Positions 1 through 11,669 of a stretch of DNA of 64,000 nt are shown here, one piece after another. The translations under genes were made by a program, and so were the position numbers. The DNA comes from Conus ventricosus. Taxonomy: Eukaryota; Mollusca; Gastropoda; Neogastropoda; Conidae. Where the stretch lies: the NCBI GenBank assembly GCA_018398815.1, contig CM031614.1:51674796-51738795 (forward strand). The letters are read 5' to 3'. Below the pieces are notes generated by a model that was not told where the DNA came from, searched no databases, and saw nothing but the letters and a program-made list of their open reading frames with translations. The stretch's first letter is position 1; each line of letters opens with the position of its first letter.

Positions 1-330
1 CATAACAGCCTTAAAGTAGCATCCCCATGGGTGTACCAGCCCTTATTTCATGACCGCAGAGCCCACCGGCGAAAAACACCACCCTCCAGCTGCCGAGCAC
101 ACCCCCACACCGACCCAAACCACCCCTGCCCACGACAGATCAAGACGGTGCCACTCCAGACACAGCCAAGCTTTCGCATACGGTCTTATGTGCCCTCAAG
201 AGAGAATCCAAAGTTGTAGTCTTTCCCACTGTCAACAGGACTTTCCCTGTGGTCAGTGGGTCTTTCCTCACCGTCACTGGACCTTTCTCCAGGGTCAGCC
301 TATTTAAGGCAAAGAAGAAAAAGAAACACC
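1..330. repeat. Direct repeat, copy 1 (partner at 516-840)
   Basis: The segment recurs at 516-840 with a few substitutions and small indels. Shared landmarks are CATAACAGCCTTAAAGTAGC at the start and AAAGAAGAAAAAGAAACACC at the end. The repeat period is about 515 bp. The interval 331-515 occurs once and holds nothing I recognise. Short open frames cross it, but none has recognisable protein content. It may be part of an unidentified dispersed element. Confidence 0.85.
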
Positions 331-515
331 CGAAGGTGCTGGGGAGGACCCAGAGAAGCACCGTCTTCACCCACCTTAGTTTAGAGCAGTCCTGTACCAC
401 CCTTGGATGCCTGCACTGTGTTGACGATGGTACAGGCACGCGCAGGACACTCCATTAAGATATCAAAGGACATATCTGCTCCTGAACAGAGGTAAATTAG
501 ACAACAGATGCAGCT

Positions 516-840
516 CATAACAGCCTTAAAGTAGCATCCCCATGGGTGTACCAGCCCGTATTTCATGACTGCAGAGCCCACCGGCGAAAAACACCACCCT
601 CCAGCTGCCGAGCACACCCCACAGACCCAACCACCCCTGTCCACGACAGATCAAGACGTGCCACTCCAGACACAGCCAAGCTTTCGCCATACGGTCTTAT
701 GTGCCCTCAAGAGAGAATCCAAAGTTGTAGTCTTTCCCACTGTCAACAGGACTTTCCCTGTGTCAATGGGTCTTTCACCACCGTCACTGGACCTTTCTCC
801 AGGGTCAGCCTATTTAAGGCAAAGAAGAAAAAGAAACACC
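516..840. repeat. Direct repeat, copy 2 (partner at 1-330)
   Basis: Second copy of the segment at the left edge of the window. Similarity stops at about 840, just after an A-rich purine tract, and the following sequence is unrelated to 331-515. The tandem arrangement is therefore partial. Confidence 0.85.
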
Positions 841-915
841 CCATGCAGCTAACAGAGTTTTCGTATCTATAATATACTTCTTAATTTAATGCTCCCATTT
901 TTTTAAATCTTCAAA

Positions 916-939
916 CCCCCCCCCCCCCCCCCCCCCCCC
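916..939 (+). repeat. Poly-C run
   Basis: An uninterrupted run of 24 C. Such runs recur in the window (9297-9324 as C, 16515-16538 as G). Their true length may be uncertain in the assembly. Confidence 0.9.
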
Positions 940-959
940 GTTCCAAATCTTTGCCAAGT

Positions 960-1765
960 CATTACTATGTTGACGGAAGAGTTGTTGGCCTGCGCTCGTT
1001 TTTTTCCCCCACTCTTAGATTGTATTTGTTTGACTTTATTCAAGTTTAAAAGGCTGTGCCAGACTTGAATAAAAGTCACTCTGTGTTTAATAAGGGAGCA
1101 AAACTTGCCCTACTTGTTTACTGTTTGGATTCTTATGGCTTTTCTATTGTTGGGTTGAATGGTAGAGTCAGTTACGAGAAACTGCTTTTATGTCAACTTA
1201 AACAACGCATGACTGACTGTTATAGACAAAATTGAGACAGTAAAATACTTAATAGTGACAGATATTCAACATACCGTTCCTTCAGATCCTTACGGCAGCC
1301 TGAGAAATATTTAACTGAATTACAATTCCTAAATTTCGCAAAGTGTTCGTGAGAATTCGACTTGGAATTAGTGATTTGAATGTCCAAAACTGTCCATTCT
1401 GTAATCAAATCGAGGATGAAAAACAATTTTGATTGTTTGTCCATCGTACAAAGATTTAAGAGATAATTACATTTTGCCTCGTACTAGAAATGTTCATCAA
1501 GTGTCATTGCTTCTTTTACTGCAAAATGAAAAGAGAATTATAACTCGCTTCTGCAGCTGTGTTCATTTTTCAAAGCACTAAAACGAAGAGAACTGCTGTC
1601 AGTTAACATAAAAGGCCAAGTAATGTCAGGAAGAACAGTTTGTTCTGCAAATCTTTTCTGTCATCATTTTCAGTATCTGCGCCGAGCGCGTGTGTGTTCT
1701 ACTTTTGTTCTTGACCTCATCGCAGATAGTCGGTGGCCTTTGCAATTAAACCAATTTGAGTTTGA
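960..1765 (+). pseudogene. LINE 3' remnant (C-terminal end of ORF2)
   Basis: Fragmented frames resemble the C-terminal part of the LINE ORF2 at 6346-7164. Around 1395 a CPFCNQIEDE stretch matches the position of CPFCTNVPETE in the longer element, and downstream leucine-rich blocks align with its last 60 residues. Stops and frame changes are frequent, so this is an old 5'-truncated insertion. It ends in a short GAGTTT-type tail that runs directly into (CT)n, as the longer copy also does. Clade assignment is not possible from this fragment. Confidence 0.6.
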
Positions 1766-1766
1766 G

Positions 1767-1813
1767 TCTCTCTCTCTCTCTCTTCTCATCTCTCTCTCTC
1801 TCTCTCTTCTCTC

Positions 1814-1861
<48 letters not shown>

Positions 1862-1890
1862 CTAGCTCTCTCTCTCCAGTGCTTGTACAT

Positions 1891-1938
<48 letters not shown>

Positions 1939-1955
1939 CTCTCTCTCCTGTTCTC

Positions 1956-2022
<67 letters not shown>

Positions 2023-2043
2023 CGCCCTCAGTGTTTGTACACC

Positions 2044-2097
<54 letters not shown>

Positions 2098-2278
2098 TCT
2101 CTCTCCTCTTCTCACCCTCCGTCTTTGTACACCAGGTCTCCTCTCTCTCCTCTCCTCTCTCATCCTCTCTCCTCTCTCTCTCTCTCGTCTCTCTCTCTGT
2201 CTCTTCTCTCTCTCTCTCTCTCTCTCTCTTCCTCTCTCTCTCTCTCTTCTCCTCTCTCTCTCTCTCTCTCTCTCTCTT
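1767..2278 (+). repeat. Composite (CT)n microsatellite with recurring 20-nt spacer
   Basis: About 510 bp of (CT)n is interrupted at about 1875, 2023 and 2112 by variants of a spacer resembling CCTCAGTGTTTGTACACCAG. The same spacer follows the (TC)n tract at 7197-7256. Long SLSLSLS and RERERE frames cross it on both strands, as any dinucleotide repeat would produce, and they are not genes. Confidence 0.85.
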
Positions 2279-3179
2279 ATGATTCACGGAACTGTTGCCG
2301 AACAGAACGTTGTCTCCACGTTGCAGTCATCAATAAAGAAGACTAGTGAACAGCTGGGTCACATGAAAGAAGATCAGCGTCAGTTTGATTCCAGACTGAG
2401 ACATCTTGAAGATGAAGTGGAGAGGCAGGAGCGCTATTCTCGGCGATCCAACTTGCTGCTGTATGGATTACGAGAAGAGAAGGCGAATCCCACGATCGAT
2501 GTATGGAGAGAGTGATTCAGCATCTGAATCACTATTTCCGTCAGAAAAGCTGGACGATGACGACATCGATAGGGCACATCGTCTTGGCTTACCATCTCCC
2601 AACTCCAGCAGGCCACGCCCGGTCATTGTAAAGTTCCACAGATGGAGGGACGCTATGGTTGTTATGAAAGACCGCGAGGGGAAGAGCCAGATGCGGGACT
2701 CGGACGGCATACGAGTGGCAGGGGACCTGACGAGGCAGCAGAGGAACACCATGGCGCAGCTCCATCAGGAAGGCAAGCATGGCTACTATTCCAGAGGCAA
2801 GCTGATCGTCACAGAATCCCGAAGACACCCAGACAGCAGTTACAGACGTGACAACAGGCCCCACCCCAGTCTTTACCCCGCTGATCATCGCCCCTCTGTT
2901 ACAACCCTTTTCCCACCAGTGTCCCCGGCCCCTACCTACGCTGATGCTGTGGCACAAAGCCAGGACACCACAGCTGCCTGTCCCCATCAGATGGAAGATG
3001 CCGACGACGCCGGTCTCTCCGAGGATCACACGCAGGACACAACATCAGGCGGAGTGCAGCACCGGGCCAACGCAAACAGTCCACAACGTGCAGGAGACGA
3101 GACGACACTGCCGAGGAGGGTACCAGCTTCCAGCCGTTCTCATTGCCTCCCCGTGGTCATGGTCGGGGCTCTCCTCTGA
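2279..3179 (+). pseudogene. LINE ORF1-like RNA-binding protein (frameshifted)
   Basis: The first part reads in the frame ending at 2515 and the rest in the frame running to 3179, so there is a frameshift near 2500. The first 60 or so residues are heptad-like and charged (coiled coil). They are followed by ERYSRRSNLLLYGLREE, then DIDRAHRLG, RPVIVKF and VAGDLTRQQR. This is the pattern of L1-ORF1-type (Transposase_22) proteins, which trimerise and bind the element RNA as a chaperone. The C-terminal 100 residues are proline- and serine-rich with no recognised domain. The start ATG at 2279 directly follows the (CT)n tract and may not be the original start. Known family function; identity inferred from motifs. 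Confidence 0.75.
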
Positions 3180-3620
3180 GGACTCCGACGAGCAGTCATC
3201 AACGGCAAAGAAAGATGCCAGTGGAGGGAGGGGACAAGGGAGGTCACGTTTGTGGGACAGCCACGTTCTGATTGCAATCAGCCGCCCCCGGTGACACCTG
3301 TGCGAACCAGAAACCAGAGGTCTGCTCTCTCTGCGTCCAGCCAAGCAACACTTCCCAAGGACTGGCACCGGAACACACCAACTCAAAATTCTGGCATGCC
3401 GAATTCCAGTTGTGTGAAATAGCAATCCGGCCATCGCCCTAGCTTTGATCCTTTTAACCGACTTAATAGTGACACAACAAATCTCAAACTGTTTTGAACT
3501 CGACGATAACTCTGATGTGAAATGTAGCAACTGTTATGACGATAATGTGCATGCCGTCATTAGTGTCGATGATAATGACTGCCCACTGTCCGAAGTGACT
3601 CAGTGTGACCGCTTTGGACA

Positions 3621-6600
3621 GTGCTGTTGAATCAGCCTTGTTCGTTAGTACACATCAAAGACTTACGTTTTGTGTCATTTAATGTAGAAGGCATATGGAG
3701 GATTGCGAATGAACTTGATTTACCCCATTTTGTTGCGAAGTATGACTTTGTCCACTTATTGGAAACTTTTTCCCACACATTTCCTGATCATTTAGCTCCT
3801 TCACATGTAGCATATGTTTAACCTGGTATTAAAGTATCAGACAGTGCACATGGTCGTCTATCAGGAGGTGTTGTTTTCCTTGTTCGAAAATCACTTAGTA
3901 AATATGTACGTAGAGTTGAATGTGAAATGGACAATATTGTTATTCTGAAAGTGTCTCGCCAGCTATGGAACCATGTCTGATTGCTTGGTAATTGGAGTTT
4001 ACATTCCCCCTGAAAACTCGCCTTATTACCAGGAAACGGACATTTATAATGGTGTTAGTTTGTTGGAAGACTGCGTGCTCGATCTTGGAAATGAATATAA
4101 TGATGTTCCAATTATGATTTGTGGAGATTTAAACTCACGAACTGGTTCCCTAAATTCACAAAAAAGCAACATATCAAACGAATTTTATGATTTACGAGCA
4201 CCTGTGGACACGGAGGATGCAACTAATTCCCATGATAGATTACGTACGTCTTCAGATAGCATAGTCAACCCCTTTGGTCGCTTGTTACTATCTGTATGTG
4301 ACCAGTAGGAGCTTTGTATCTTGAACGGATTGGAATCGAAGTCTTTTCAGGGGAATATACATATATATCTGCAACTGGATGTAGTGTTGTGGATTACTGT
4401 TTGATTTCAAACCGGTTGCTAGAAAGATGTTATTGTTTTAACGTTGTTCCTATGGTTGAATCGAAGCATGCGGCTATCGAAATATCTCTAAATGTATTTG
4501 CCGATGCGGTTCTCCCAAAACTTGATTTCACCCATAAAGTCGTTTCAGTATGTATGTATAAATGGGACGAGAACAAGTATGAAACGTTCTCTGACCTGAT
4601 GCATAATGAAAATGTCAAAAATATCATGGACGAAGCTGTGTCACTTATTGAAATTGATATAAATCAAGCACTAAGCAAATTCAACGAATGCTTTACATAT
4701 GCTGGTCAATGTATGAAAAAAACTATACATGCTGGGTCAGAAAAGAGAAAAAGATGGTACGATCTTGAATGTAAAACAAACTAGGACTCTTTTGCGCAGA
4801 AAACTGCACCAGTTGGGCAGAGCTCACCTCGATACCGACAGAATTGCTTATTCTGAGAAAAGAAGGCAGTACAAAGAGCTACTTGAATGTAAAAAGAAAT
4901 CTTACAAGGAAAATGTTTTGCATTCCTTGCACGACAATTTGAATAATCCAAGAAAGTTTTGGGATACGGTCCGTTCTGCGTCACCCTCAGTTAGTGGACA
5001 AAACAATAACTAAAACTGAATGGTTCGAGCATTTCACCAATGTTTTCAACGCCAGTGGCAATGACCGTAGCGATGATGATAGCATTGAGGGTAATGAAGA
5101 TGCTAATTGTGACGCTCATGATGCAGCGCAAGTCACATTTAACTGTGACACACTGAATGAGGCAATCACTGCAGGAGAAATTCGGGAGGCAGTACGAGCA
5201 CTCAAAAGCCGAAAAGCTGCAGGTCCGGATGGTCTCATAGGAGAGTTTTTATAAAAATGGTATAGAACATATTTTGCCTTCCTATTGAAATTCTTTAACT
5301 ACCTGTTTGATCATGGACTGTTTCCAGATGAATGGTCCTTGTCAATTATCCAGCCCCTGCATAAAAAGGGTGACTTAAATATTCCTGACAATTATCGAGG
5401 AATCTCGCTTCTTAATATTTGTAGTAAACTGTACAGTTTTATATTAAACAAACATATCTCAAGATGGATTGATGTAAATGGTATTTTTGGCGCGGAGCAA
5501 GCTGGGTTTAGGGAAGGTTATTCCACAGCAGACCATGTTTTCACTATGTTCGCTATGGCTCAAAAGCAACTTTTGAGGCATAGAAAACTTTACGTGGCAT
5601 TTATAGATTTCCGCAAAGCTTTCGACACTGTGTGCAGAGCGAAATTATGGGCTGTTTTACGCAAGTCTGGATTGCAAGGCAAGATATTTAATGCTCTAAG
5701 ATCGATTTATCATGTCGTTAAAGCAACGGTACGTGTCCATGGTGAATTAAACTGATGTATTTATGTGCCCTCGAGGCTTGAAGCAGGGAGAGGTGTGTTC
5801 ACCAGTTCTTTTCTCCTTATCATAAATGAGCTCACAAAAGACGTAGTTAATTTTGGCCGGCATGGTATCCAGTTGTCCCCAGACTTTATACAAATATTGA
5901 TACTGTTATTTGCTGATGACGTGGCATTAACATCTGACAGCATCATTGGCCTTCAGACACAGCTGAATATCCTGTCTGATACAGCAGAACGCCTGGGTCT
6001 TATTGTAAATATGGAAAAATCAAATGTTGTTATTTTTCGTAACGGCGGACACTGGGCGGCGAATGAAAAATGGTGGTTTAATGGAAATGAACTTAAAATT
6101 GTGAACATGTACAAGTACCTGGGCATTTATTTGTCAACAAGATTGAGTTTTGTGTATACAATGTCTGATATTGCAGAAAGAGCCAAGAAGGGAACAGTAG
6201 CATTGATAAGAATGTTGTGGTCCATTGGTGAACACTCACCTAAGATCTTTTTTAAGCTTTTTGATAGCCAAATACAGCCGATCCTGACTTATGGATCTGA
6301 AATATGGGGTTTAGTTGAAATCAAGAATTAATCGAGAAGGTCCACTTGTTTGCATTAAAACGATTGATGGGTGTTAACCCCAAATCGCCTAAACATTTGA
6401 TATACGGCGAAACAGGCAGATACCCCCTGTATGTTACAACGAATTTGAAATGTATAAAGTTCTGGTTACGCCTTGTTTACATGGATGACAATAGATATCC
6501 AAAGAAAGCTTACCATATGCTACTCAGCCTACAGAGTCAAAACTATCAAACTTGGGCATGTAAAATTAGAAATGTTTTGTATAGACTTGGGTTTGGAGTA

Positions 6601-7164
6601 GTCTGGGAAGCTCAAGGGGTCGGAAATATAAGTATGTTTATGGCAACTTTTAAACAGAGACTTGTAGATTGTTTTCAACAGGATTGGCATGCGAAATTAG
6701 AGTCATATACTTTCTATAATTTTTATGCATCTTTCAGACAATCCCTGTCAATTAGTACTCATTTATGTCAAATCATGAACATCAGGGTGCGTAACACGTT
6801 TTCCAGGTTTAGAATTGGGATGTCCCCACTGAATTGTCATTTTATGCAGTACAACGTTGGCTCGAGCAGAGACGTTAACTGTCCATTTTGTACCAATGTG
6901 CCAGAGACAGAAGTGCATTTTTTGCTTGTTTGTCATACATATGAAACTCTTCGGAAAGAACTGATCCCAAAAAAGTACTACATCCGCCCATCTACGTTTA
7001 AATGTGTATTGCTACTCTCCTGTAACAACGAAATAATTGTAAGAAAAAATGGCCTTATTTATTTTCAAAGCCTTAAAATTGAGACAAGAAAGAATGAATG
7101 TGGTTACATGCTGTTAACATTGTGTTTCATTAACCTCACTCCATTGTATGGGCGATTGGCCTGA
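3621..7164 (+). pseudogene. LINE ORF2: apurinic endonuclease plus reverse transcriptase (broken)
   Basis: The protein is spread over at least seven blocks with breaks near 3821, 4308, 4784, 5000, 5254, 5753 (an in-frame stop) and 6331. Endonuclease features are GVYIPPENSPYY, ICGDLNSRTG (metal-binding Asp) and ESKHAAIEISL, where Lys replaces the Asp usual in the SDH signature. Reverse-transcriptase features in order are AFIDFRKAFDTV (motif A, about 5600), GLKQGEVCSPVLFSL (motif B, 5775), FADDVAL (motif C, 5909) and YKYLGIYLS (motif E). The C-terminus has CPFC about 6880 with a downstream His and Cys, typical of these LINEs. It would nick DNA and prime reverse transcription in the nucleus; this copy cannot. 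Confidence 0.9.
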
Positions 7165-7173
7165 CAATTAAAC

Positions 7174-7192
7174 ACTCGTGACTCGTGACTCG

Positions 7193-7258
<66 letters not shown>

Positions 7259-7280
7259 GCCCTCAGTGTTTGTACACCAT
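7174..7280 (+). repeat. LINE tail (CGTGACT)n, (TC)n tract and spacer
   Basis: Three CGTGACT units lead into about 58 bp of (TC)n and then the CCTCAGTGTTTGTACACCA spacer seen three times at 1875-2135. The reuse of one spacer at two loci suggests that the tract plus spacer is a dispersed unit rather than random microsatellite growth. From 7281 to 7553 I see no coding sequence; it could contain a decayed LTR or leader of the next element, but I cannot show one. Confidence 0.7.
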
Positions 7281-7553
7281 GTATCTCTGTTAATGTTATA
7301 GAAAGATGTGTGGGATGGACTCACGATGTTTTGAAGGAAGTGACAATTTAACGTGGTTGAGCTTGTGCATGCGCATATTCAAAAGGGCGATAAGTACAGA
7401 GGATGTTTGGGGGGTGAACGGTTGTGGGGAAGATCAACGAAGATGGCGTTGAGGATGCTGGTCGACAAAGGAAGCTAGAGGCTGGTGGAACTTTCATTTG
7501 GGAACAGAGGGTGGTTTGTTAAAAAAAGGGAAAAAAAGGAAAAAGAAAATAGA

Positions 7554-8330
7554 ATGGCGTACGGGTACAAGGACCCTCCAGTTTTACAAAGTGACAGTAT
7601 CTATGAAGATTGGAAAATCGAACTTGAAATATGGAGGCGCTTGACAGATGTTCAAGGAGAACAACAGGCCCTCGCCGTAACTTAGAGTTCCTTGTCAGGA
7701 CAGGCTGCAGCAAAATCGCTTGAAATTCCCGTTGATAGATTAAATCAGAGAAATGGACTGACAGTTCTGAGTACAGCTCTAGACGAATTGTACTTGAGAG
7801 ATAAGGTGGATTTGTCATACTCAGCTTTCCGAGAGTTTGGCACAGCTATTAAAACAGACAAGATGACAATAGATGAGTTCATTATTGAATATGAGAGACG
7901 CTATGGACAATGTAAGAAATATGGAATGGTAATGCCAGATGCTGTTTTGTCATTCAAGCTGCTTGATAGCTCTGGTTTATCACAGAAAGAAAAGCGACTG
8001 GCATTAACTGCAGCACAAGACAAAATCTGAATCAATGAAGCCAACATTGAAAAGAATATTTGGTGGTCAGAATGAACAAACTTCTGATTCAGCTGTTACT
8101 ATCAAACAAGAGTCAGCATTCTACACTAGAAACAATAGATGTAGGCCTACAAGGAGGAGGTCTGAATTAAGTTCAACATATTTACAAAGGAGAAGGAATA
8201 GCAAATCAGACTGAGAAAGGAACAGATCCTATCAATAAATTTGGAAACAGAAGTAGATGTGCCATATTTCTGTTAACTTACCATTGGGCAAAAGCCTGTC
8301 CTCATAAGGAAGAAGTGAAATTGACAGAAA
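7554..8330 (+). pseudogene. Gypsy gag (one in-frame stop, altered zinc knuckle)
   Basis: A frame starting at ATG 7554 reads through to 8030 except for a single TAG at 7683. The product resembles Gypsy gag capsid cores, with PPVLQSDSIYEDWKIELEIW near the start and MTIDEFIIEYERRYGQ about 120 residues in. Further on, after frame changes, 8240-8330 encodes a retroviral-type knuckle, CAIFLLTYHWAKAC, in which the second zinc Cys is Phe (a one-base change). Gag would form the intracellular particle. The stop and the damaged knuckle show loss of function. A second gag-type gene at 23600 is only distantly similar. Confidence 0.75.
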
Positions 8331-8340
8331 CAGTTGAAGA

Positions 8341-8440
8341 NNNNNNNNNNNNNNNNNNNNNNNNNNNNNNNNNNNNNNNNNNNNNNNNNNNNNNNNNNNN
8401 NNNNNNNNNNNNNNNNNNNNNNNNNNNNNNNNNNNNNNNN
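8341..8440. other. Assembly gap (100 N)
   Basis: One hundred consecutive N within the gag-pol region of the first Gypsy relic. The round number suggests a gap of unknown true length, so distances across it are unreliable. Confidence 0.99.
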
Positions 8441-9989
8441 GATCGAGACCCATTATATAGCCAAACGCACTGAATCTGTCTCAGACAAACCTCTCTGCCA
8501 GACAACAGAGAAAATTGCTAAATTGTCAAATTACTTGTCCACATCCAAAAGCCATATGAATTAATCTGAAACCTGAGAATCTCAAATCTGATAACATTTT
8601 CATCCACTTACCCTGAATGCCACAATATGATTTGACCTATGGAACACTGGAGGAAGAATGATCTGTCCTTTACAGTACCAACAGACTTGTACTCAGGAGC
8701 AACACTTGTACCAAAACAAAATGGCTCTGTCCGAATATGCATTGATCTGACCCACTTAATACATCAGTTCAACAACAAACATCCAGTGCATCCAGCCGAT
8801 GAGCCCTCTCAGACCTGGCAAATTGAAAACTGTTTATAAAATAACCTGCTGCCAAAAATTTCTACAACTCCAAACTTGCTGTGCTTCAAAGTTACATGTC
8901 ACTTTCTTCATACAATTTGGAAACTTTGTTTCAATTGCTTACCATTTTGCATCAGTTCCACCAGCGAAAGCTTTCGTGAACCGTGTCTGAAAGACTTATT
9001 GGCAGAAAAGGATCATAATGTCACGTGGATGACATCCTTCTCTATGCTGCTGACCACGAAGACTATGACTAGACACTCTGGGAAGTCTTTAAAGATCTGC
9101 AAGATTCTAGACTGACTCTAAACAAAACGTGCGAGTTCTGGAACCCATCAGTGAATTTTCAGAACCATGACAAAAAGCAGCCATCAAGAATTCCCAGTCT
9201 CCACAACAATCAACAAGTTGTGGCGCTTCATGAGCGTGTCAACCAAAATACCTCCCATTTTGGGTAAAATGGAACGTATCAATGTGGCAACTGCCACCCC
9301 CCCCCCCCCCCCCCCCCCCCCCCCACCACCACCAACCATTCTACACACCAAGGACAGTGCATGTTTTTGGGGTGAACCTGAACAAACCCAGTCTGTTTGC
9401 AATAAAATAGATATGCTGACTTCAACTCCAGCCCTGGCGTATTACTCTCCTAAGCGCAAGACGGTCATCGCAACTGAAGCATCTGGTGCAGGTACTGGAG
9501 CAGTCCTGCAACTACAGGAAGATGAAACGTGTCGGACATTTACCGTAAAGTACCGAGTATAAGCCCACCCCCCCTCCGCACGAATTTCGGACAAAAGTGG
9601 GGGTGGGCTTATACTCGGTACTTGACCCTATGCACAAACATATTCGTCATTGCAATGGAGACATGATTCATATAATGATACTATCTGGTATATAAAATGT
9701 TATGTTTGTTCAAACTAAAGCAAATGTGTAAGCAACATTAAGATATTTTGTGTATTATAAATTGTTGAACTCGCAGACAGACATACGTAAGGCTTACACA
9801 CCATCACTCGTAAATGAACATTTTTGAAAGCATGTCTATTCAACAAAAACGGCTTTTATTTAAAAAAAACAACTTGAAAAACTTGAAATTGAAATTGAAA
9901 ATTGAAATTGAAAAACAAAACAACTTGAAACTTTCAACAACAATCGTCAACTGTCTACATTGCTTCATCAGAGCTGAAGCAGGTGATTC

Positions 9990-10447
9990 TTCATCACTAG
10001 TCAGACTGGTGTCGCTTGCGCTCTCCTCGCAGCAGCAGCAGCAGCGGCGTCGCCGTCGTGAGGAAGTGCCACCCCGATCTCCTGCGGGAGCCACTCCAGG
10101 TCTGATCGTCTTCGCTGCCGTCCAGGGCATTGGACACACCGCACCTGAGGAAGGCCTTGGTGATGACGTTACGTCCAACGCCGTCCCAGGCTCTCCCCAC
10201 CCAGTTGACGACGTCCTGGCGGGTAGGTTGCCTCAGGTTGCCTGCAGCATGGGGGGTCTGGGCTCTGCCATCCACGTTACCCAGCTGTCGCGCACCCGAC
10301 CCCTGCACAATCAGAATCAGGAACAGCCGTCAGATCTTCCGTTGAATGTCAAAGAGAAATTATGAAGCAACAATTGTCATTCCACTGCACAACTCCAAAA
10401 AGATGACCACACACACTCACACACACACACACACATACACACGCACA

Positions 10448-10495
<48 letters not shown>

Positions 10496-10543
10496 CACAC
10501 AGCCACGCACGCACACACCATGCACGCACGCACGCACACACAC

Positions 10544-10580
<37 letters not shown>

Positions 10581-10594
10581 ACACCACACAGCCA

Positions 10595-10665
<71 letters not shown>

Positions 10666-11669
10666 TAAACTTAAAGTCTCATTTACCTTGAAAGCTTGAC
10701 GAATGCAGATGTCGATGGGTTGGGCGAGGCTGTGCAACCAGCAGGCACGAGCACAAGATCCACGTCCTGCTCGTCGAGAGCTGCTTGAACATCAGCTGTC
10801 TTGTGAGGGCGGCGAAGTTGTCCAGCAGAAGCAGCGCCGAGTCTCTGGGGGCCAAGCACACGCTCTGTCCAGGACAAAACTTGGTCCCGTGTCATCCAGC
10901 CATTCCGTGTTGCTGTGACGCGGACGTTGGCTGGAATCTGGAGGTGCTGGCGGACACGGGGGGGAATCCTCCAGTGCGTTCTTTGAAGATCAGATACGCT
11001 GGCAGTTTGCTGCCGTCAGTAAACGGCACAGAGGGCGACTGTAAAACCCCCCCTTCTCTGCTTTCGTTGTCTTGATGCGCACCCGCTTCGATCCTTTGAT
11101 CTCATTTGTGCGGTTGGGGGGCCATGTCAAACCTGACCATTGTTTGTCCATGTTTACATTTGTCCTAATGCGTACATGTGGCGGTGACGAAGTCGCAGGA
11201 TATTCTTCTGAAGTGCAGGAGCTGCTCCTCAAAATCTGCCGGCACCTTCTGGTTACTGGACGTACCGAGACGAATGGATACATTGTGCCGTTTTTTTCCA
11301 CCTTTGTAGCCACATGTTTGACGCATCAAAGTCTTGAAGGGTTTACACCCCCCCCTATCTCTCGCGCTTTTCTCTGCAAGTCTTTGTTTCTAACAACTCG
11401 CCCTTCGCTTCTTTCTTCTTGTAGAAACTCAAAAAGTCTCACCTCCAACTCCACCGACTTCACAGCCCGACCAGGGTGCAGTTTCAACTTTCGCTTTTCT
11501 CCGCCAGTTTCATGCTGCAGAAGGACATCTCGTTAGCTCCCCCACATCCTAATTTGTTTTCTGTCCACACCAAACTCTTCTGCCGTGGCACTGACATTCC
11601 CGTGTCTGTCAAGGTGCTCCAGAGCACTCAACTTCAATTCTACCTGGTTTAAAATTTTCGCTTCGGCAT
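9990..11669 (-). pseudogene. pogo/Tigger transposase (HTH plus DDE), broken
   Basis: Reading leftwards, a likely ATG at 11669 (MPKRK) is followed, with a frame change, by KLSALEHLDRHGNVSATA, a Psq/CENP-B-type helix-turn-helix. The DDE core (DDE_1 family) shows NMDKQW (first Asp) then NRTNEIKG and RIKTTKAEKGG near 11080-11150. LLLLDNF (second Asp) lies about 10820, followed by VDLVLVPAGCTA. The C-terminal VVNWVGRAWD and SNALDGSEDD lie at 10110-10220. A (CA)n block of about 260 bp separates the last two regions. It would cut and paste the element by binding the TIRs. Stops, frameshifts and the microsatellite make it inactive. Confidence 0.85.
10402..10664 (+). repeat. (CA)n / (CGCA)n microsatellite inside pogo transposase
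   Basis: About 260 bp of (CA)n with interspersed CGCA tetranucleotides, located in the transposase coding sequence. The flanks carry conserved transposase motifs, so the repeat expanded inside or replaced part of the gene. HTHTHT and VCVCVC frames are artefacts of the repeat. Confidence 0.95.

Larger units (their letters stand above)
2279..7198 (+). mobile_element. Near full-length non-LTR retrotransposon (LINE), inactivated
   Basis: ORF1 (coiled coil plus RNA-binding type) is followed by ORF2 (apurinic endonuclease, reverse transcriptase, C-terminal CPFC zinc motif), in the usual order. The 3' end carries a short tandem tail of CGTGACT units (about 7174-7198) and passes into (TC)n. The element is about 4.9 kb. 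Multiple frameshifts and stops in both ORFs show it is dead. Domain order fits the apurinic-endonuclease LINE group; the clade is left open. The interval 3180-3620 between the ORFs holds only short unrecognised frames. Confidence 0.85.

Noticed and set aside
1756..2515. SLSLSL and RERERE frames of up to 210 codons
   Set aside because: Direct consequence of (CT)n. Only the last part of one frame, after 2279, is real LINE ORF1 sequence.
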